From: an uncultured Parabacteroides sp.
GTDB taxonomy: Bacteria > Bacteroidota > Bacteroidia > Bacteroidales > Tannerellaceae
Reading direction: 5' to 3'
DNA: 6,154 bases
Assembly: GCA_947074335.1 (NCBI GenBank)
Contig: CAMTPG010000167.1
Location: 1 to 6,154, forward strand
Below the pieces are notes generated by a model. That model saw nothing but the letters and a program-made list of their open reading frames with translations. It was not told the DNA's origin and did not search any database. Both the position numbers and the translations under genes were made by a program. Positions 1 to 5,819 of this stretch are shown here, one piece after another (position 1 is the first letter of the stretch; every line of letters starts with the position of its first letter).

Positions 1-403
1 AATTTACGGTTTACAACTTATTTTTTCACATGCAATTCTGATACTTTCGGTTTTATTTCCTGCTGATTTTCTTTGCGTCCGGTCCCATTTGCTTCCGATG
101 CTTTTACATCAGAGAAAACAGATACCTTTCAATCCGGTTATCGGATAAATTGAAGTATAAAATAAAAATTCGCGACTTTCCTGTTTAATAACATTTCTTC
201 CGGGAATGCCGTTTTATTTATTTTATTTACAAAAAAGCATTCAAAGATTTAAAATGTTAAAGCAAAGCTCATGCTTTTATTTTAAAATGAAAGTTCAGAT
301 TTAATACTTTGATTTTAAGCCTTCAAAACAACTATTTTGCAATTATCTTACTGTCAATTTATTTGTATATTGCATCCCTGTAATCTATCAAAATACTAAC
401 ATT
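1..403. other. AT-rich intergenic region upstream of ald, no gene supported
   Basis: This stretch is rich in A and T runs and has stops in all frames. The longest open stretch on the plus strand runs from the left edge to a TAA at 146-148 (48 codons, no start visible); its conceptual product is rich in Leu, His and Cys and resembles nothing I recognise, so I do not call it a gene end. Small inverted repeats occur at 132-146 (ATCCG/CGGAT, 5-nt loop) and 259-277 (AAAGCA/TGCTTT, 7-nt loop, followed by TATTTT). Either could be chance, and the second could be a weak terminator for a gene to the left. The end of the region carries the possible ald promoter. Confidence 0.6.
336..365 (+). promoter_or_regulatory. 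possible Bacteroidota sigma-ABfr-type promoter for ald
   Basis: A TTTG at 336-339 is followed after 18 bp by TTTATTTG at 358-365. This matches the known Bacteroides pattern of TTTG near -33 and TAnnTTTG near -7, with one mismatch in the second box (T for A at its second base). Transcription would then begin near 369-372 and leave a leader of about 33 nt before the ATG. No Shine-Dalgarno motif is seen in that leader, only A/T-rich sequence, as is usual in this phylum. TTTG is common in AT-rich DNA, so the match is suggestive only. Confidence 0.35.
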
Positions 404-1519
404 ATGATTATTGGCGTTCCTAAAGAAATCAAGAACAATGAAAACCGCGTAGGATTAACTCCCGGCGGCGTAGCAGAGTTGGTGAAAAGAGGTCACAGCC
501 TGTTTATTCAACATACAGCCGGCGAAAACAGTGGTTTCGCTGATGCTGCATACGAAAAGGCAGGTGCTAAAATCCTGCCAACCATCGAAGATGTATATGC
601 GCAAGCTGAAATGATTGTAAAAGTAAAAGAACCCATTGCCTACGAATATCCGCTTATCCGCAAAGGGCAGTTACTTTTTACCTATTTCCATTTCGCCTCT
701 GATGAAACCCTGACAAAAGCCATGCTGAAAAGCGGAGCAACCTGTCTGGCGTACGAAACAGTAGAACTAACCGACCGGAGTTTGCCGTTGCTGGTTCCGA
801 TGAGTGAAGTTGCCGGCCGCATGTCGATCCAGGAAGGTGCACGCTTTCTGGAAAAACCGCAAGGCGGAAAAGGTATTTTGTTGGGCGGCGTTCCCGGCGT
901 AAAACCGGCCAAAGTGTTGGTGTTAGGCGGCGGAATTGTAGGTTATAACAGTGCCATTATGGCAGCCGGACTGGGTGCCGATGTGATTATCGCTGATATT
1001 TCACTGCCCCGTCTGCGTTATCTGAGCGAAGTTTTACCGGCAAATGTTAAAACACTCTATTCTTCTACACATAATATCGAACAGGAATTACCGGATACCG
1101 ATTTAGTAATCGGTGCTGTATTAATTCCAGGTGCCAAAGCACCACATCTTATCACACGCGATATGTTGAAATTGCTCAGGAAAGGCAGCGTATTGGTTGA
1201 TGTAGCCATTGATCAGGGCGGTTGTTTCGAAACATCACATCCTACCACACATGCCGAACCTGTTTACGAAGTAGATGGTATTGTTCATTATTGTGTAGCC
1301 AATATTCCGGGTGCAGTTCCGCAAACTTCTACACTGGCATTGACAAATGCAACATTGCCTTATGCCATCAAACTGGCCGGACTGGGTTGGGAAAAAGCCT
1401 GCAAAGCTGATCCTGCATTAGCACTGGGATTGAATATTGTAGATGGCAAAGTAGTTTTCCCTGCTGTTGCCGAAGCATTTGATCTGCCTTGTCATCCGAT
1501 GGATGAGCTCATGCATTAA
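404..1519 (+). CDS. ald: L-alanine dehydrogenase (NAD+)
   Basis: The 371-residue product is full length for the family. The enzyme catalyses reversible NAD-dependent oxidative deamination of L-alanine to pyruvate and ammonia in the cytoplasm. The N-terminal motif around GVPKEIKNNENRVGLTP carries R15, which with K75 (KVKEP) and H96 (YFHFA) forms the substrate site known from Mycobacterium tuberculosis Ald. The Rossmann NAD-binding loop is LGGGIVG at residues 174-180, followed by acidic D198, expected to hold the adenine ribose. D270 in DVAIDQGG is the other key active-site residue, and the conserved IPGAVPQTST segment lies at 301-310. All sit at the family's numbering, so the gene looks intact and active. 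The ATG start gives the canonical MIIGVPKE N-terminus. It is monocistronic: AT-rich DNA lies upstream and a convergent operon downstream. It may serve alanine catabolism or ammonia assimilation; the sequence does not tell which. Confidence 0.97.
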   Translation: MIIGVPKEIKNNENRVGLTPGGVAELVKRGHSLFIQHTAGENSGFADAAYEKAGAKILPTIEDVYAQAEMIVKVKEPIAYEYPLIRKGQLLFTYFHFASDETLTKAMLKSGATCLAYETVELTDRSLPLLVPMSEVAGRMSIQEGARFLEKPQGGKGILLGGVPGVKPAKVLVLGGGIVGYNSAIMAAGLGADVIIADISLPRLRYLSEVLPANVKTLYSSTHNIEQELPDTDLVIGAVLIPGAKAPHLITRDMLKLLRKGSVLVDVAIDQGGCFETSHPTTHAEPVYEVDGIVHYCVANIPGAVPQTSTLALTNATLPYAIKLAGLGWEKACKADPALALGLNIVDGKVVFPAVAEAFDLPCHPMDELMH

Positions 1520-1541
1520 GACAAATTCTGATTCTTTTCTG

Positions 1542-1577
1542 CCAAACCGGATTTAAGTGATAATTAATCCGGTTTGG
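1542..1577. terminator. strong hairpin just after ald, no U-tract
   Basis: Beginning 22 nt after the ald stop codon, CCAAACCGGATT (1542-1553) and AATCCGGTTTGG (1566-1577) form a perfect 12-bp inverted repeat around a 12-nt loop. No T-run follows on the plus strand (GGTAAGTAATAAC comes next), so it is not a classic intrinsic terminator. It may stabilise the 3' end of the ald transcript or be a remnant of the CCGG repeat series it belongs to. The pairing is certain; the role is inferred. Confidence 0.5.
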
Positions 1578-1730
1578 GTAAGTAATAACCAGATACGAAT
1601 GATTTATAATCCGAAATTAAATAAATTCACGCCGATTTAAATGAATTTAAGCCGGTTTAAAAGAATTATAAACCGGTTTATAGTATCGTTCCGTTTAATA
1701 AATTACAACCGGTTTGCAATAATGTTAAAC
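1547..1730. repeat. degenerate tandem repeat, about 20-bp period, CCGG core
   Basis: Units beginning CCG (once CCA) start at 1547, 1569, 1589, 1611, 1632, 1652, 1673, 1691 and 1709, a spacing of 18-22 bp over nine copies. A rough consensus is CCGGTTTAAATGAATTATAA. The best-matching copies are 1632, 1652 and 1673; the copies at 1589 and 1611 are weak. Because the core is palindromic, neighbouring copies create several inverted repeats, including the 16-bp perfect palindrome TATAAACCGGTTTATA at 1667-1682. The array fills the space between ald and the shared terminator and has no coding potential that I can see. The periodic spacing is visible in the sequence; a common origin by duplication is inferred. 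Confidence 0.55.
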
Positions 1731-1769
1731 AAAAAAAAGTCGTAGTGAATTTTCACTACGACTTTTTTT
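1731..1769. terminator. bidirectional intrinsic terminator shared by ald and the rseP operon
   Basis: An A-run at 1731-1738 leads into a perfect 10-bp stem, GTCGTAGTGA (1739-1748) with TCACTACGAC (1753-1762), closed by a 4-nt ATTT loop, and then a T-run at 1763-1769. Read on either strand it is a stable stem followed by seven or more U residues, so it can end ald transcription from the left and the rseP operon from the right. Seven A-T pairs extend the stem beyond the GC-containing part. It sits 211 nt after the ald stop and 55 nt after the rseP stop. Confidence 0.93.
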
Positions 1770-1770
1770 G

Positions 1771-1786
1771 ATCCGGAAAGCCGGAT
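1771..1786. repeat. small perfect hairpin between rseP and the terminator
   Basis: ATCCGG (1771-1776) and CCGGAT (1781-1786) pair perfectly around a 4-nt loop (AAAG on the plus strand, CTTT on the rseP transcript). It abuts the terminator's T-run. On the rseP transcript the order is hairpin, A-run, terminator stem. It shares the CCGG core of the repeats on the other side of the terminator, and a further CCGG lies at 1796-1799. It may protect the mRNA 3' end or simply belong to the repeat family. Confidence 0.45.
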
Positions 1787-1824
1787 AAATAAAAACCGGA
1801 CTTCCCGTTTATTTAACAGTCTGT

Positions 1825-3150
1825 TTATTTAAAGAAATAGCGGAAAATATCATTTCCGTTAGCATAAATCAACAGAGCAAATAAGATAAACATACCTGTA
1901 ATCTGTGCATATTCCAGAAATTTATCGCTTGGTTTACGACGGGCAATCACCTCATACAACAGGAACATCACATGCCCGCCATCCAATGCCGGAATCGGAA
2001 GAATATTCATAAAAGCCAGAATAATTGAAAGGAATGCCGTGCGCATCCAGAACAACTGCCAGTTCCACTGAGCCGGGAAAAGACTGCCGATGGCTGCAAA
2101 CCCGCCCAGACTTTGTGCACCCTCTTTGGTAAACACATATTTCATATCGCTCACATAGCCTTTCAATGTGTTCACACCCAGACGCACACCGGCAGGGAAT
2201 GATTCAAAGAAACCGTATTTGCGGGTTACGGTTCCGTACATTTCCAAAGGTGTAACAACATAAACGCCCAAACGTCCCAATGTATCGGTTTGTACAGTCA
2301 GCGTATTGGGAATACCGTTGCGATAGAAACCAATTTCGACCGGCTGATTTTTATTATTGGCCAATATGGCGGTAACTTCATTGTAACTGGGTGTTATTTC
2401 ACCATTCACGGAAACCACACTGTCGCGGGGTTGCAAACCGGCTTTGGATGCAGGAAGATCATCAATTACTTCCGAAATAATCATCGGAATGCGTGTAGGA
2501 TCTGCAAATCCGAGATTATCACGCATTACGCGTTGTGCTATATCTTCGGGAATCGGAATGATAATCTCTACACCATTTCGCGAAACAGTAACAGTCTGAG
2601 CATTTAATACCTGACGGAAACAGTTCTCATCGAAACGCTCTAACTCCTTTTCGTTGGCTTTAAGCAGCATATCTCCATCCTGGAAACCGATGTTATGGAA
2701 TGTTTCGCTGTAATTCATGCCCGATTTCATATTTTTCAGCGGAATATAAGTTTCGCCCCATACAAATAAAACCATGGAATAGATAAAGAGTGCGAGCAGG
2801 AAATTAAACAAGACACCGGCTATCATGATCATCAAACGCTGCCCGGCCGGTTTTGAGCGGAACTCGTAAGACTTGGCGGGTTGAGCCATCTGCTCTTTAT
2901 CCATGCTTTCGTCGATCATGCCCGAAATTTTGCAATAACCACCCAGCGGCAGCCAGCCTAAACCATATTCGGTATCACTGTTTTTCGGTTTGAATTTGAA
3001 GATCGAAAACCAGGGGTCGAAGAAAAGGTAGAATTTTTCTACACGCACTTTAAAAATACGAGCAAAGATAAAATGGCCAAACTCATGTACGAGGACCAGT
3101 ATCGATAAACTCAATATCAATTGAAGTGCTTTAATCAAAAATGTTTCCAT
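1825..3150 (-). CDS. rseP: RIP metalloprotease RseP (site-2 protease family, M50)
   Basis: The 441-residue product is an integral membrane zinc protease that cuts substrates such as anti-sigma factors or leftover signal peptides within the membrane. The first transmembrane segment (about 8-30) carries the HEFGH zinc motif (H22, E23, H26). The third ligand is D390 in NILPIPALDGG within a C-terminal membrane segment, and GYCKISGM at 71-78 corresponds to the membrane-associated beta loop of RseP. FNFLLA (115-120) lies in the second membrane segment (about 106-131), and the last segment spans about 416-430. Between them lie a degenerate PDZ domain (about 150-200) and a clearer one (about 222-290). 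All catalytic residues are present. I chose the ATG at 3148-3150; the codon just before it is TTG, which would only add one Met. It is last in the operon, 79 bp after dxr, and ends before the shared terminator. Its substrate here is unknown; Bacteroidota have many ECF sigma/anti-sigma pairs that would be candidates. Confidence 0.96.
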   Translation of the reverse strand: METFLIKALQLILSLSILVLVHEFGHFIFARIFKVRVEKFYLFFDPWFSIFKFKPKNSDTEYGLGWLPLGGYCKISGMIDESMDKEQMAQPAKSYEFRSKPAGQRLMIMIAGVLFNFLLALFIYSMVLFVWGETYIPLKNMKSGMNYSETFHNIGFQDGDMLLKANEKELERFDENCFRQVLNAQTVTVSRNGVEIIIPIPEDIAQRVMRDNLGFADPTRIPMIISEVIDDLPASKAGLQPRDSVVSVNGEITPSYNEVTAILANNKNQPVEIGFYRNGIPNTLTVQTDTLGRLGVYVVTPLEMYGTVTRKYGFFESFPAGVRLGVNTLKGYVSDMKYVFTKEGAQSLGGFAAIGSLFPAQWNWQLFWMRTAFLSIILAFMNILPIPALDGGHVMFLLYEVIARRKPSDKFLEYAQITGMFILFALLIYANGNDIFRYFFK

Positions 3151-3183
3151 CAATATTATTTATTCGTTAGTTATTCATTTTAA

Positions 3184-3201
3184 TGAAGCTTTCAGGCTTC
3201 A
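3184..3201. repeat. small hairpin in the dxr-rseP gap
   Basis: TGAAGC (3184-3189) and GCTTCA (3196-3201) form a perfect 6-bp stem with a 6-nt loop in the only sizeable gap of the operon. On the operon transcript it is followed by UUAAAAU, not a U-run, so termination is unlikely. It could be an RNA-processing or mRNA-stability element between dxr and rseP. No promoter-like TTTG box is seen on the minus strand in this gap. Confidence 0.3.
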
Positions 3202-3229
3202 GATTATTCGTTTTATTGTTTGGCATGTA

Positions 3230-4381
3230 CTACAATAATGCTTCGCGGGTTAACTGCCGCACCTCTTTATCTGTCTGTACATAATCTTCGTAAGCAGGAG
3301 ATGCAACAAAAGTAGCTTTTTGCATCATTTGCTCAATAATATCACTCATCTGTAAAAAGCCGATTTTATCCTGCAGGAAGGCTTCCACCACAACTTCGTT
3401 GGCTGCATTCAGGATGCAGGGCATATTGCCACCCTGCCGAACTGCTTCGTAAGCATAAGCCAGATTACGAAACCGCTGCATATCTGGCTCTTCGAAGGTT
3501 AATGTGGCATACTGACTGAAATCGAGTCGCGGCATCTGACTCTTTAAACGTTTCGGATAAGAAAAAGCATAGCTGATCGGCAATTTCATATCCGGAATGC
3601 CGAGCTGCGCCATAACGGCACCGTCTTCGAATTCCACCATCGAATGGATTACAGACTGGGGATGAACCAATATCTTAATCTGATCGGGAGTAACATCGAA
3701 AAGCCATTTGGCTTCGATCATTTCGAATCCCTTATTCATCAGCGAAGCTGAATCGATCGTAACCTTTGCACCCATAGTCCAGTTGGGATGATTCAGCGCC
3801 TCGGCACGTGTAACGGAGGCAAGCGCCTGGCGACTGTGATTACGGAACGGACCGCCCGAAGCTGTCAGAATAAGTTGCTGAATCGGATTATCCCATTCGC
3901 CGTTCAGGCACTGAAATATAGCCGAATGTTCCGAATCGACGGGAAGAATCGGCACTTCGTAGCGTGCTGCCAGCGACATGATCAGCTCGCCGGCTACTAC
4001 TAATGTTTCTTTATTGGCCAGAGCAATGGCCTTTTTGGCCTGAATGGCTGCAATAGTAGGCTGTAAACCCGAATAACCCACCATGGCCGTAAGTACCAGA
4101 TGAATCGGTTCCGACTGTACAACCTGCGCAATGGCATCGGCACCGGCCCAGACTTTAATCGGCAAATCTTCGAGTGCCTCTTTCAGTTCGGGATATTTCT
4201 TTTCGTTTGCAATAACAACAACTTCAGGCATGAATTTTCGTGCCTGTTCAATCAGTAAATCAACCTGATTATTGGCGGTCAGCGCATACACCTCGAACAA
4301 ATCCGGATGTTCACTGATCACCTCCAATGCCTGGGTTCCGATAGAACCCGTTGAGCCTAAGATGGCTAAAGTTCTTTTCAT
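3230..4381 (-). CDS. dxr: 1-deoxy-D-xylulose 5-phosphate reductoisomerase (MEP pathway)
   Basis: The 383-residue cytoplasmic enzyme converts 1-deoxy-D-xylulose 5-phosphate to 2-C-methyl-D-erythritol 4-phosphate with NADPH, the first committed step of the MEP isoprenoid route and the fosmidomycin target. The NADPH loop LGSTGSIG is at residues 8-15 and ALANKETLV at 120-128. The metal ligands are D149 and E151 (PVDSEHSAIFQ) and E220 (NKGFEMIEA), matching E. coli D150, E152 and E231. Substrate contacts S175 (ASGGPF), H198 (HPNW) and N216/K217 are all present. Length is normal (E. coli 398). The ATG at 4379-4381 places the Rossmann motif at its usual position. It starts 4 bp after the upstream M23 peptidase stop, so the two are surely cotranscribed and may be translationally coupled. 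Its product feeds undecaprenyl phosphate and quinone synthesis, which fits the envelope theme of the operon. Confidence 0.98.
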   Translation of the reverse strand: MKRTLAILGSTGSIGTQALEVISEHPDLFEVYALTANNQVDLLIEQARKFMPEVVVIANEKKYPELKEALEDLPIKVWAGADAIAQVVQSEPIHLVLTAMVGYSGLQPTIAAIQAKKAIALANKETLVVAGELIMSLAARYEVPILPVDSEHSAIFQCLNGEWDNPIQQLILTASGGPFRNHSRQALASVTRAEALNHPNWTMGAKVTIDSASLMNKGFEMIEAKWLFDVTPDQIKILVHPQSVIHSMVEFEDGAVMAQLGIPDMKLPISYAFSYPKRLKSQMPRLDFSQYATLTFEEPDMQRFRNLAYAYEAVRQGGNMPCILNAANEVVVEAFLQDKIGFLQMSDIIEQMMQKATFVASPAYEDYVQTDKEVRQLTREALL

Positions 4382-4385
4382 GCCA

Positions 4386-5255
4386 TTAAAATGCTATATA
4401 TTCTTCAGGATTTACCGGACTGCCTTTGTACCAAAGTTCGAAATGCAGATGCGGACCTGTTGATAACTTTCCGGTATTACCAATGGTTGCAATCACCTCG
4501 CCTGCCACGACACGATCGCCCACCTCTTTCAATAACAGATCATTGTGTTTGTAAATGGATAAGAAACCATTTTTATGTTGTACCTGGATCACATTCCCGA
4601 AATTCGGATCGAATCCGGAAAAGACAACGGTTCCGTCTAAGGCCGAAAGCACACTTTCCTGCGGACCTGATACCAAATCCACACCGTAATGTTTCTGATT
4701 GGCATCATAATGCGAAGAGATAGTTCCATTTACCGGCTTATAAAAGAAAACGCCCTCAACAGAAACAGGATTTGTATTGAGAGAAGCCAGATTGTATTTT
4801 TCGGCCTCTTCAAAATCCCGGATAAATTCGAGTTCCTCGGCAGTACGCGGAATATCATAATTCGGATTAACCCGCGCCATCGAATCGATCTGACGAATCG
4901 AATCAATCGTCATGGTTCCGGCCAGAATATCAGCTACATTATTCAGGTAAAGCGCCTGAATCTGCATTTGTCGCTCCAGTGAATCGGCTCGTAAAGCATT
5001 CTCTACAATGGCTTTGCGAATTTCAACATCCAGATAACCGGGCAGGTAATTGCGGATCGGCGTTTTGATAATAATCAGCGAGGTAACCGTGATCAGTATC
5101 AGCGCAAAAACTACCAGTGTAGCCAGAGCCGATAAACGGGAAAGACGGAACGACCACACCTCCTCCAACGTACCTTCGTTGAAAAACGAAAGTTTGTATT
5201 TGAAGCGCATCCGATGCCAGAATGACTTTTTATTTACCTGTTTCTTTTTTCCCAT
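4386..5255 (-). CDS. membrane-anchored M23 family (LytM-type) metallopeptidase
   Basis: The 289-residue protein has a very basic N-terminus (MGKKKQVNKK), then one transmembrane helix at about 42-63 with no signal-peptidase site that I can see. It should therefore be anchored in the inner membrane with its C-terminus in the periplasm. Residues 80-155 are charged and probably helical, a likely coiled-coil or linker. The peptidase domain spans about 168-289. It keeps the LytM zinc and catalytic set: H189 and D193 (HYGVD), H237 (YKHND) and H269/H271 (GPHLHFE). It is therefore predicted to be an active peptidoglycan endopeptidase rather than a degenerate EnvC/NlpD-like activator, although the cut bond is unknown. 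The ATG start is preceded by a weak AGGA about 11 nt upstream. It lies 14 bp after rimM and 4 bp before dxr. The family is clear; the specific role (division, elongation or remodelling) is not. Confidence 0.93.
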   Translation of the reverse strand: MGKKKQVNKKSFWHRMRFKYKLSFFNEGTLEEVWSFRLSRLSALATLVVFALILITVTSLIIIKTPIRNYLPGYLDVEIRKAIVENALRADSLERQMQIQALYLNNVADILAGTMTIDSIRQIDSMARVNPNYDIPRTAEELEFIRDFEEAEKYNLASLNTNPVSVEGVFFYKPVNGTISSHYDANQKHYGVDLVSGPQESVLSALDGTVVFSGFDPNFGNVIQVQHKNGFLSIYKHNDLLLKEVGDRVVAGEVIATIGNTGKLSTGPHLHFELWYKGSPVNPEEYIAF

Positions 5256-5269
5256 TGTATTTTATCCTG

Positions 5270-5794
5270 TCATAAATCAAGTAATCCTTCCGGCAAATTT
5301 ACCACCAACAGTTTCTTGTCGTGATCGGCAGAAATAATCAGCTCTTCGGCAGCCGGAAATAATAATTCATCGCCCTGATGATCGATATGCATCAACACAT
5401 TGATTGTTGATTCATCGATCGCCGTAACAGGCCCGAGTTCTCCGAGTTTTTGATCCGAGACCAGATAACCGATAAAATTATCCCAGGTCATATCGCCTAC
5501 CAGATCATCATCTTCATCCACTTCATCCAGCGAGAAATAAACCTCTTTGTGTGTAAATTCGCGGGCTGAAGCCTCATCATTTATGCCATCCAGTTTTACC
5601 AAAATGGTTGAATCGGTTTTATATCGCCAGTTTTCGATAAAAAAGGGTACAAAAATACCGTCCATATCACAAATGATATAAGGCTCATCGGTTTCTTCCA
5701 GGACATCCGACTGGGTTATCAAAGTGATTTCACCTTTAATACCGTGCGGTTTACCGAACTGTCCGATTTTAAATATATCCTCTTCGTGTATCAT
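5270..5794 (-). CDS. rimM: ribosome maturation factor RimM (16S rRNA processing)
   Basis: The 174-residue cytoplasmic protein helps mature the head of the 30S subunit and binds ribosomal protein S19. The N-terminal beta-barrel begins with the diagnostic IGQFGKPHGIKGE segment at residues 10-22. A linker rich in acidic residues (LDEVDEDDD, about 89-97) leads to the C-terminal PRC-barrel domain (about 104-172), which ends with the family's typical LFPAAEE and NLPEGLLDL. The length is normal. I start it at the ATG at 5792-5794, which puts the RimM motif 10 residues from the N-terminus. An upstream in-frame TTG at 5845 would add 17 unlikely residues (VHASPVCKQHTKKCKL) and overlap murA. The gap to the murA stop is 25 bp and to the M23 gene 14 bp, so it is an internal operon gene. 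rimM is usually beside trmD/rplS in Proteobacteria; its place among envelope genes here is typical of Bacteroidales, as far as I recall. Confidence 0.96.
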   Translation of the reverse strand: MIHEEDIFKIGQFGKPHGIKGEITLITQSDVLEETDEPYIICDMDGIFVPFFIENWRYKTDSTILVKLDGINDEASAREFTHKEVYFSLDEVDEDDDLVGDMTWDNFIGYLVSDQKLGELGPVTAIDESTINVLMHIDHQGDELLFPAAEELIISADHDKKLLVVNLPEGLLDL

Positions 5795-5819
5795 AAGTTT
5801 ACACTTTTTAGTATGCTGT

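Noticed and set aside
2..148. Open plus-strand frame at the left edge as the 3' end of a gene
   Set aside because: It is only 48 codons, with unusual composition (many Leu, His, Cys) and no recognisable motif; chance is enough in a region with otherwise frequent stops.
259..283. Intrinsic terminator for an upstream gene
   Set aside because: The stem is only six mostly A-T pairs and the following T-run is broken by A; too weak to call.
682..912. Minus-strand reading frame inside ald
   Set aside because: It lies wholly inside a clear ald coding sequence and its translation has no recognisable features; it is a shadow frame.
1547..1730. CRISPR array
   Set aside because: The repeats are degenerate, about 20 bp from start to start with no room for unique spacers, and there are no cas genes nearby.
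2290..2607. Plus-strand reading frame opposite rseP
   Set aside because: It is antisense to the PDZ-encoding part of rseP, with a product unlike any family I know; a shadow frame.
3151..3153. TTG start giving rseP one extra N-terminal Met
   Set aside because: The codon is TTG and is followed at once by an ATG (3148-3150) that gives the same protein without the extra residue; the ATG is the simpler start.
4391..5337. Plus-strand reading frames opposite the M23 gene
   Set aside because: They are antisense to a well-supported gene with intact motifs and show low-complexity, arginine-rich products typical of shadow frames.
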